NCBI GenBank assembly: GCA_013398055.1
Contig: VZRS01005523.1
Coordinates: 1-64,000, forward strand
Length of the DNA stretch: 64,000 nucleotides
DNA from: Ifrita kowaldi
Taxonomy: Eukaryota > Chordata > Aves > Passeriformes > Cinclosomatidae
Reading direction: 5' to 3'
The position numbers were made by a program, and so were the translations under genes. Positions 1-8,996 of the stretch are shown here, piece after piece (position 1 is the stretch's first letter; each line of letters starts with the position of its first letter). The notes under the pieces are model-generated. The model saw only the letters and a list, made by a program, of their open reading frames with translations. It was not told the DNA's origin and did not search any database.

Positions 1-110
1 GTCATCCCCCGCGCGGCGGGCACCGGCCTTTCCCCGTGCGCCCGCCGAGCCCCTCGTCCCGGCCGTCCTTACAGGGCGGTGCCCCCGCAGCCTCAGGTCT
101 CGTTTTAGAG
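1..110. other. GC- and CpG-rich window edge, possible exon or promoter remnant
   Basis: This stretch is very rich in CpG (repeated GCGCGG, CCCGCCG and CCCGG motifs) and stops abruptly at an A-run near 110. It is open on the minus strand up to the window edge, and on the + strand it stays open to a TAG at about 115. It could therefore be the tail of a coding exon, a promoter CpG island or a 5' UTR. A TATAAATA octamer follows at 145-152. No protein family is recognisable in any frame. The sequence shows only the composition and the open frames; any gene assignment would be guesswork without the sequence to the left. Confidence 0.3.
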
Positions 111-1346
111 AAAAAAAAAAAATATTCACTCCCCTGCTGCCGCGTATAAATAAGCTCAGGGTAAGGAAATAAACGCTCAGCCAACCGACCGGCTTTCCGG
201 ACGGGTGAAAATGCTGAGGAACTGCATTAAAGAATTGAAAACACAGTTTAAAGGCATCCGTGTTAAAATTATAAACATTCTGGTGATTGCGTTTTAGAGC
301 GCTTATATTACTATCTTTATTCCTAATTACACAGCCACGAGTATGAATAATTTTAAAGGCAATCTCCAGTCTTTAATACGACGCTCCCACTTACATTTAT
401 TGTTCGTTTCAGACAAACGATTTTTAAAAATAGCCTTTTCATTACTCCAGTCACAAAATAAGCATTTGCAAACGCTAAATGGGAGTTGAAGAAATCCCTG
501 GTTTTACTTTTTTATTGCTTTCTTATACATTTAACTCATATTTTCGTGATTGTCTCAGGAAAAAAATGAAAACGTGTATGGAATAAAATTAAACCAGGTA
601 GCTTTAAATCACTGTAGTTTAGGGTAAAGTCACTAATTGGAAATATTTATGTTTGCGAAGATGGGATTTCAGCAGTAAAAAGATACAATATATCCCATTT
701 TTATCATAACGTGGGTCTACGAGAACATTTATATCATACCATTGTAAGAAATGATGTGTAGTTAAACAACATTTTTTAAGCAGGGTTTGTGTCTTTTTAT
801 GGCAGCCCTCGGTCTTTAGTCAAGGCTAGTTCTCATATTACATGAAATGTACTTTAAGAAGTACTACCTGCTCCAGCTGTCCAGGAAAAACTGAATTATG
901 GAACTAGGAAACATATGGCAGTTGCATATTGCACGAGTAAGGTACATATGAAAGTTATAAATTTCTTTTTTAAGTAACCATTGTAAACGCATTTTTATAG
1001 GTTTCACAGTATGTATTACATCTGTAATTTTAATTTTTGCAATATACCTTTTTAAAGATACCTATGTTTTCTGTATTCCGGGGAAGGAAATGCAAAGCGA
1101 CATTTACATGCTAAAAAAAAATGCTCCCAGCAAAACAAACAAGACAGGTAAATAAACGGGGAAGCGGAGCTTCCTCACAATGGAAAGGACACTATGCCAT
1201 CTATTGGCAAAGCAGTTATTTACAGAGCCAAGGGTACCCAAGCGAGTATTTTCTGTTCTTTCAATATTGTGCAGTGTCCCAGTTGTAGCTTTGGTGTTTT
1301 ATAACAAATAAATAAAGACATTTCCACTGAGGTCCAGGGAATAAAC
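111..1346. other. AT-rich non-coding tract, possible 3' UTR or conserved flank
   Basis: This is an AT-rich stretch with no useful open frame. AATAAA hexamers occur at 168-173, 582-587 and 1311-1316, and there are many short T- and A-runs. Isolated CpGs are more frequent than in the AT-rich DNA further right. This texture fits a long 3' untranslated region reading rightwards from a gene beyond the left edge, or conserved regulatory DNA beside a CpG island. AATAAA is common by chance in such AT-rich DNA, so the 3' UTR reading is an inference. Confidence 0.25.
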
Positions 1347-1350
1347 AAAA

Positions 1351-1463
1351 AAAAGAAAAGAAAAGAAAAGAAAAGAAAAGAAAAGAAAAGAAAAGAAAAG
1401 AAAAGAAAAGAAAAGAAAAGAAAAGAAAAGAAAAGAAAAGAAAAGAAAAGAAAAGAAAAGAAA
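1351..1463. repeat. (AAAAG)22 microsatellite
   Basis: There are 22 uninterrupted copies of the pentamer AAAAG (1351-1460), followed by a partial unit and a purine-rich tail to about 1508 (GAAGATGAAGAAG-like). The perfection of the array suggests recent expansion and likely length polymorphism. The repeat creates an artificial open frame of Phe/Ser/Leu residues on the opposite strand, which is not a gene. Confidence 0.97.
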
Positions 1464-1734
1464 TTTTAAAGAAAAAAGAAGATGAAGAAGAAAAAAAGGA
1501 AGAAAGCAAGACAGTTCGCGAATTTATACCTCAAAAATTAGGTCATTAATTCACATGGGATTTTGCAGCTAATTGCGAACTCCCTTCTTGGAGAGCCTGA
1601 GTAGGAGAGGTTTAACTTTTTCGATTGTTTTATTACTGAACCGTGTCAAAGAAGGCGTGTTTTTTTTTTTTTCTTTTATTTTCCTTTCTCCCCAGTGTTT
1701 TTAATGCAAGGTTACTTAAGGACTTTATGGCCAC

Positions 1735-2015
1735 GAAACGGCCCAGCAGGCTGCTTCGGAAGCTGACCTTACGGTCTCTGCTCAGTCCGAACGCTATGCG
1801 GGTGTGACTACAGGATCGGGCCTCCTTGTCCGCGCCTCGCAGGGCTCCCCCGAAACACGAGCCTGACCTGCGAGGCGCTCTCAGGCTCTGTCGGACACGG
1901 GCGAGGGGGCAGAGGAGGGGGCAGGAGGCGCGCGGAGCAGCCCCCGCCCCGCCGGCCGCCCGGCCCCGCGGGCAGCGCTTGTTCTCGGCGACAGAAAAGC
2001 TCATCCCGGAGGAGA
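1735..2015. promoter_or_regulatory. CpG-rich block 1
   Basis: There is a local jump to high GC with dense CpG, for example CCCCGCCCCGCCGGCCGCCCGG around 1945, in otherwise AT-rich DNA. In warm-blooded vertebrates such blocks are usually unmethylated CpG islands at promoters or developmental regulatory elements. The open frames here on both strands are expected from the low stop-codon density of GC-rich DNA and show no recognisable domain. Whether it is a transcription start cannot be read from the sequence. Confidence 0.45.
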
Positions 2016-2689
2016 GAGCTACGAGTGCTTTTCCTGTTTCCAGGGAGGAGAGGGAGAAGATGATATTTCTCCATCAGCTATAAATAAACCGAAATAATTG
2101 GACAGATGTGAAGGGAAGAGTCAATTTTTCCTGTTCCAAGCATAGATCAATTTCTGAACGAAAGTCCCTGCCTCTCCGTCTTGAACTGGCTTTCCTCCTT
2201 CTTCCCTCACTTGCTAAGGACTTGACATTTTCCCTGCCGTGACTAGCCCACTACTGCTCGGTGGGAAACACGAGAGCCCTTTGTTTTAACTTTCAACGTT
2301 GTAATCTCCCTTTCCTGGTCCCGCAGAACCCAGCTTGGCCCTTCTCTCCTAGATGTGTACGTCGGGGGGAAGCGGGGGAGAGAAATTCCTGGGAGCACCT
2401 GTATTTCTCAGCTCGAAAGGTTAATCTTTCCCCACACAGAAAAAGAAAAAAAAAATCCCTAAAATAAAAAACCACAATCCTCTCGGTCTAAAACCAGACC
2501 CCAGAGGACAGGAAAATATAAAATCCAGACCCTGCACTCATATCCTTTTACTGCTCTTCTCGGTGTGAACGTGTGAGTAGATGGTGTTTTACAAAGTTGT
2601 CTGAATTTCATGAAAGGCCGTTCCTGTGTTTATATGCGAGGGGAATAGCACTGTCTCGCTGACTGAAACGCGCCTTCGCCGAATGGTCT

Positions 2690-3330
2690 TTACCCGAGCA
2701 ATGGGACGCGGCGTTGGGAGCCCGAAGGCTTCGCCTCGCAGCCTCACGCCCGGATTTTCGGATCAGCCCCTTGCGTCCCTTGCTGCCGAGGGAGCGCAGA
2801 CACTCGCACTCTGGGGGCAGCACTCGTTTTCTGCTTTTTTTTTTCCTCCCCTGCAAACATCCCCGAAGCCCAGGCGAGCCGGGGACCGGCGACGGCCCAC
2901 GTCAGGGGACGGTGATGGGGCACCGCGCACTCCGGTACCCGCCGCGGCTCCCCGCAGTCCCGTATCCCTGCTGGAACATCATCATGGCCCGCAGCCGGGC
3001 TACCTCGGTTCCGCGTGCCCGCTTTTTGGGGACAGTCTGCCTGGGAACGGGACCGTCGCGCCCCGGCGCCCGGCCGGGACACCAAGGAAGCGGCGGGCGG
3101 ACGCGTTATCGGGGAGCTGTTGGAGAAAGGGGAAGGCGAGTAGCCTTTAGGGTTAGAAAGGCATTGATGGAGGAGAAAGCTGAGCTCCATCTGGGCAGCG
3201 ATTTCTGAAGAAGACATTAAACAGGCTTCCCTGCGCTGCAGCCCACGCACGCCGGGTCTCCACGCCGCCCCCGCCACCCGCTGCAGCGAGGTGCAGACAG
3301 AGCCCCTGAGCATGGCCCGATTCGCCCTGT
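2690..3330. promoter_or_regulatory. CpG-rich block 2
   Basis: About 640 bases are strongly enriched in CpG, with dense clusters around 2890-2950 and 3040-3110. Long overlapping open frames occur on both strands (for example a minus-strand frame at 2744-3313 and + frames at 2626-3208). None gives a recognisable domain, and their overlap argues that they are compositional. The best reading is a CpG island core, possibly with a non-coding or 5' UTR exon. Confidence 0.5.
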
Positions 3331-4079
3331 CACCTGAGTGAAGAGATTTGGCTCGTCAAAATTAAATCCCTCCGCAATCAGCCAGACCAAAATGCTTTCA
3401 GAGTAACATCCAGGAGATCACTTCCCCCGAGTTCCCTATCAAGTGTTGCATACAAGATATATCTTTTAAATATATTGTTTATTCGACAATGTGCTGAAAG
3501 GGAGACAGTTATTAAAACTGTGCGAGCACTCTGCTTGTAATTACTCGGGGAGCGGGGCGAGGACGAGGCGCTAGTGTGGGACTCAAGAAAAGCGGGTCTT
3601 TAAAATCGCCGTCCTTTAAACTTTGCGTGGGTAAAGTTCCTTGGTGCCTTTTTAACAATAAATAAATGCCCGTGTGTATATCCGTATCCATATCCGTATA
3701 CATAATAATATGAATCTATATGTATATCCTAACACATACACACACATACATGTATATCGATTGCGCTATTCTATGTTACATATAAACATGCCTCGCTGTC
3801 CAGATTCCTTCAGTCGTTCATGTCTGTAGATAAATGCAATTATTTCCTTTAGCGTTTTCTTCTCTCACTCTATTTTTTTTTCTTGTTTTCCTCCTTTTTT
3901 TTTCTTCCATTCTCTTTCTTTCTCTTTTTTCAGTGGAAAGTGCACAGTAAGTGTGAAATATACATCATCGCCCGAGGAATTTGTCTTGAAAAGTCCTCTC
4001 AGCCCCCTGGTGTTCAAAGACTAAAGGATGGTTATTGATTATTGCACTAGATCAGAGCCCGCATTAAGCGCTAGGGGAA
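3331..4079. other. Spacer between CpG blocks
   Basis: This is mixed sequence between two CpG-rich blocks. It includes a short CpG patch at about 3545-3575, an alternating purine/pyrimidine tract of TATA, CATA and CACA units at about 3675-3765, and pyrimidine-rich runs (T and TTTC) at about 3848-3932. No gene was seen. The pyrimidine tract at 3848-3932 ends in TTTTTTCAG, which resembles a 3' splice acceptor, but no convincing exon follows. Confidence 0.4.
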
Positions 4080-4430
4080 CGAAATGGACCGGCTGTGAGG
4101 GCCCGGCTCCTGCCCGCGGTACCGGCGGCTCGCCGGGGCCGGGGCTCCGCGGGGCCGCTCCGCTCCCTGCCGCGCTCCGCACCCGCGGATAACGGGGCGA
4201 GCCGCCCTCCGCTGTGCCTCGAAACGGCTCAAAGCCGCTTGGGCACGGCTGTGCCCGCCTGCGCGCCCGCGGAACCCCGCGCAGCTGCTCCGCTGTCCCC
4301 AGCCCCGCGCCCGCCGTTTTCTCTCGTCGTGGTCCGGCAGCAAAGCGCCCGTCGCCTCCCGCAGCAGTGCGGCTGCACTGTCAGTGCTCAGGCTGGGAGT
4401 GCCTGGGCTGCAGAGACAGGCCTGAGATGT
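4080..4430 (+). promoter_or_regulatory. CpG-rich block 3 ending at a consensus-like 5' splice site
   Basis: Dense CpG runs from about 4085 to 4375 (for example CCGGGGCCGGGGCTCCGCGG). The block ends in GAGATGT followed by GTAAGTG at 4431, a good match to the vertebrate 5' splice consensus. A + frame of 123 codons (4095-4466) and a minus frame of 238 codons (4071-4787) cross the block, but neither resembles a known protein. CpG island plus donor is the layout of a first exon, coding or non-coding, transcribed to the right. This is inference; the only direct evidence is composition and the donor match. Confidence 0.35.
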
Positions 4431-4449
4431 GTAAGTGTGTATTTGCAAA

Positions 4450-7400
4450 TATGCACACAGGCTTAGAGAGGGCTTCAGCTGGGTGCAAGAGGCCGTATAT
4501 TTAGAACAATGAGCTCTTGGACAGGCTTGGCTGCTCTTACCACACTCATGCACCCTGAAATCCATCCCCTGTTCCATGGAAAGTTTTACTGAATGGGCAG
4601 AAGGGAATGCTGAGGTGTGGGATAGAGGCTGAGAAACCCACTGGCAGGAGAGCACAGCGAGAGCCTCAGTGCCAGGGCGTGGTGCAGGACGGAGTGGACG
4701 CCTCAGCATCCCACTACAAGCACCCTGCGCCGGGGAATGTGAGGGGCTGTGCCACATCCCTGCCTCCCTGCCTGACCACAACTGCATGGTTGACTGGGGT
4801 TCTCCCGGGGCTGAAGGTACCCCTGGCCTTTCCCGCTGAAGGTGTTACATCGGTGCAAACTTCCCTGCATGCCTTGGAAAGTGTGAGATATTAACTGGTG
4901 ACTGCAAGTTCTGCAGAGCCATTGCTTCTCTGGCAATGCCAAACAGAGAGAGCATCTTTTGTCCTTACAAATTGACCAGCAGTGAGAAAAGATAATGCTG
5001 AACGTGCTCCATTCATCTGGAGAGTGATGGTACTGTTTAGGGAGGGGGGTTGTGGAGGGCAAATAAAATAGGAGCTTTGGAAAACACCGTGACCTTGGGC
5101 TTAAATTCACAGCAAATTTTGTCTTGTATATAAAGAGAAGATCAAGTGTATTGTGGAAAACTTCAAAATGCATTTTAAATTTTATTATTTTTCTCTTCCT
5201 TTGGGCTGCAGACACTTGAATTCATGACAATCGAGAGGATTTTCTTTATGAATAAGAACATCAACAACCCCATTGTGTCCTGTCATACTATCCTGGTATT
5301 TCTACATCCTCTCTGAGGTTCACTTTGAGACTTGGAGGAATGTGATCTGGGAATTAGGTTTTGGACCATTTTGTTTCCATTTTGCAAATGCAAAGATGCT
5401 ACAGTGAAACACACAGTGGTTTCTATTTCTTCCTCTCTGTAGTCATGTTTAACTCTCATTGACACTGATGTGAGTTATGCACATGTCTAAAGAGGAGAAT
5501 GGAGTCTTAGATCTTTTTCTCATCGTTTACATGAGATCAAAAGAAATCAAATAGAGTTAATGAAGGGCCAGATGGTGCTTTATTTGTGCTCTGGAAGAGC
5601 ACAGTACAAGAGAATGGGAAGGAATATCTGTAGTTTAACCTGGCAAAGAGGAGGAAAACTTACTATCTCATTTAATGGGCATTGAAGCAAGTATGCCGTA
5701 TCTTCAGAAGTGGGAAAGGTTTGCTTGTTTTCTCTCCCTCAGTAGATTTTGGATGCAGGGCTAGGGTTGTTTTTGGAAGACACTGATTGAAGGGATTCCA
5801 GACTCTGAAATCATTCTCATTTTGTCTCTTTTGGAAACACAAATTTCTTTGGACCAGGCAGCTCTTCAGGTTTTGCTTTTAAGCCGTAGGATATGGGTGC
5901 TCCTCTAGTCCATGGAAAATGTGTAATCTAAGCTGCTATGAGGAGGCAGGGCTGCAGAAGTAGAAGAGCCTTTGATTTGGATCCTCACTGTGAGCAAGAG
6001 TTTGGCAGGAGAGGCACAGGATGCAGTAAACTTTACCAACTGTGCACACAGAGCAACTCATATCCCAGAGGATGCAGACAGGGTCAGGGCTATCCTGTGC
6101 TGTGCCTCTGTGCCATCTCTTAGCCCTTGCACCTGGCTGCTGAGTTCGTAGCTCAAGCTGCCCCGAGGATCTTGAGGAAGGAGATTGTAGCACTGAGTAT
6201 AGCTAATAACAAATTATTTTTAGCCTCACTGATGGTAGGATTATCCAAAAAGAGACGAAAAGCTTGTTTCCTCTGTAGACTTTACACTGATCCTGGCAGG
6301 CTCTTTCTGATATAGGATACCCTAAAGGGTCCTGATTGGTAAATGTGAGGGAAAACGGAAGTTTTTACAGAGTATTATCCCTGCCTGTGCTGGTCATAGG
6401 GATGAGTCTGTGGGGGCAGTAGAGGCCATCTTATTCCTTGTCCTCTGTACATCCCATCATTGTTTTAATGCATGACACACCTATTCAACGATAACTTAGC
6501 ACCCGACCACAGATTTCCCAATAGCTTGATGTCATGTGTTGGCCTTGCATGATATTGTAATTCCAGCTGACAAAAAAGAGTCACTTTTGTGTTGTTCCCC
6601 AAGGCTTCTTTTGTTGACAAAGTAGCTCTCTGGATTTGGAAGTCTTTGCAGTTGAACTGAAGGCCCGGAGGCTTTCCTGTTTTAAAAGCAATGGGAAGAG
6701 ATGCAACTAACATCTGTACTTTTGTTTTAGGATGCCAGAAATTGTTTGTGTTTATGCTCTCTTCTCAGAAAATTGTGTCAAGAGTACTTTAATAGCAGTA
6801 CAGCCCCATCTACTCTTTGCCCCCTGGTACAAACCTAACATTACAGCTCCAGCTGACATTATTTCCACCTGCTTTAAATGTGTTCATGTGCCTCTAATCC
6901 TGTGTGCAGCTTCACATTTGTACCCATTTCCTGTATTTTATAGGCACATGTGGTATGTCGAGGTTTGGAAATGTAAGCCCTCATTTTGTGCTGCTAGCTT
7001 TTTAACATTCATTTTCCCTGGCTGTACTCCTTGCTTAAAAAAAGACTCCAAAACAAAACAAAACAAACCCCCCCCCCCAAAAAATACAAGAAAACAAAAA
7101 TCACCAAACCAAAACAAATATTTTTTTCCCCCCTGTTGAGGTTTAAACAAAACCTTGAGAACGTCCTTGCTATTTTATATATCTAGCACTTTTATTGAGT
7201 GAGTGTGCAGTAATTTGGTGGGTTTACTAAGTAACTTGACAGTTAATGGGATACATCTGCAATAGATTCCAAAATAACTGGCTGCTTAGAAATATGGAAA
7301 AGACTAGAATTTTCACTCCTTTCTGTTCTTGTGAGAAATTCCTATCTGCTTCAGCTCCACAGAAGTCATTAGAGATCCATGTATGCCAAGAGCTGCTACC

Positions 7401-8795
7401 AACAATAATAAAACTAATTAGAGCTGACTCTTCCAAACTTTCTATTATATTAGAAAAACATTATGGATTTTAATCTAAAATATTTAAAAAGCTACATTAA
7501 AGCACACAAAACCATGCATACACCTGGAGCTACACAGTGGCTTTACAAGGCTTGAGAGCATAAAAAAACCCTCAGCTATGAAAGAAAGAGCCCAGACTTA
7601 ATTTTCCATAGACAAATTGGCTGCTTCACATCAGTGGCCCATACTTGTGGGCTTACTTGCTCCTGTGCAAAGGAGACGTATGGCAACATCAGTAATCCTT
7701 CAGCTGGTGCACCATGGCCCAGAAGGGCTGGGAACCCTTTGGTGTTAGGGAATGTAGACTCAGTCAACGGGGGATGGAAGTCTCTGAGAGAAAAACTCTA
7801 ACCAGCAACCCCATATCACTGGGAAAATTTCTGCATTTCCTAAATTGACTTCTTCATGACACAACAGCCAAAAGCTATTCCACCATTTACAGTAAGATCG
7901 ATTTTTAGGGATAGTCCCACTACAGAGAAGCCTACAGTAGTGTGAATCTATAGGAATGAAGGGGGAGGAAAGCCAAACATTCATGCTGGAATTACAAAGT
8001 TTGAGTGGATGCATCTAGCGTCCTGTGGTTCCAGAGGGAATAAAGAAAAGGAAAAAGGTGAAGGAAACTGAGCAGACCTCTCCTGTGCCTGAGTAACTTT
8101 CCCTATGAGGGGATTAGTTGATCTAATATCTTCACTGAAGCTTAATTAATTTTCGTTTGCAAATTTTAGATGGCTTCACATAGGTATTCACGTTAATGAA
8201 GACAAAGAGTTTTGGTAAACAGCTGAAATGTCACAATGCCCTTCATGTCACTGATGTGTCTAGACTTGCAACACATGCGTCACTTTTCACTTCTTGGGGT
8301 TAAAAAGTTGGTAGAAGGAAGACCCTCCTCAGATTCCTTCCGCAATTTGTGAACAAATTCCCTATAATGCTTTGGCAAATGTTGTTTAAAGCCCCGACAT
8401 GTGTCTGTTTATTCATTAGAATTCAACAGAAGGGTAGAAACATAGTGCTAATGTTTATGTTCCAGTTAAGAAATTCATTTATGTTGCCTCACTTAAAAAT
8501 ATTCTCCTCACAGAAAATATAAGTCCAAAGTTGATTTATCAGGTTTAAATTTAAGAAAACTATATTGTCAGAACAACCACACATTCCTTTTTGCACCACT
8601 TTTGAAATCTGTTTCCTATTACCATTTCTGCATCAGACAAATACAACCAAGTTATTTACAGGCTGTGAAAGATACTAAATCTTTTCTGAGTAATATTACA
8701 TTGGATCACAAATTCTCACTTTTAATAATAATTGACAACAAACTAAAGTGAAGGATATTCACAATTAGTAACAACAGCACATAATGCTCTCCCAG
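4450..8795. other. Gene-free stretch
   Basis: This is AT-leaning DNA with only short, unrelated open frames on both strands. No repeat family was recognised except a low-complexity patch at 7049-7135. It is probably intronic or intergenic. Confidence 0.6.
7049..7135. repeat. Low-complexity A-rich / poly-C patch
   Basis: Several CAAAA units run into an 11-base C-run near 7068-7078. A further A-rich section with CCAAAAC motifs follows, then a T-run at about 7121-7127. It is simple, slippage-prone sequence with no coding value. Confidence 0.85.
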
Positions 8796-8804
8796 TGCCT
8801 TGTA

Positions 8805-8996
8805 TCTTCAAGACCCGATGCAGACGTAAGCTGCTGAAGTCTCATTAACATTTACTTTGGAAGGATGTTAAGTATTGTTATCTCCCGTTTACAGATGGTG
8901 AAAGAGGCTCAGTAGGATTGTGACTTGCCTAAAAAAACTCAGAACAGTTTAATTGCAGAAGCAAGACCAGAACTCTCAAGCTCTTGGCTCCTACTT
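8805..8996 (-). mobile_element. MIR SINE remnant (ancient)
   Basis: The section TTATCTCCCGTTTACAGATG, followed by GTGAAAGAGGCTCAG and GTGACTTGCC, is the reverse complement of the MIR core motif (GGCAAGTTAC...CTCAGTTTCCTCATCTGTAAAATGGGGATAA). The flanking portion up to AGACCAGAACTCTCAAGCTC also fits the reverse-complemented upstream MIR segment. MIR is a tRNA-derived SINE that was active early in amniote history, so this is a molecular fossil with no activity. The match was made by eye against the remembered consensus; the ends are approximate. Confidence 0.75.

Noticed and set aside
145..152. TATAAATA as a core promoter
   Set aside because: The octamer is a good TATA match beside a CpG-rich edge, but AT-rich flanking DNA makes such matches common and no initiator or downstream exon could be identified.
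1261..1509. Phe/Ser/Leu repeat-rich minus-strand frame
   Set aside because: It is only the translation of the AAAAG array.
2744..3313. Minus-strand open frame of 189 codons in CpG block 2
   Set aside because: Overlapping open frames on the opposite strand (2626-3150, 2714-3208) and Arg/Pro/Ala-rich composition show it is a compositional artefact.
4071..4787. Minus-strand open frame of 238 codons, the longest in the window
   Set aside because: It straddles a CpG-rich block and ordinary DNA, has no recognisable domain, and overlaps open frames on the other strand. Low stop density in GC-rich sequence explains it.
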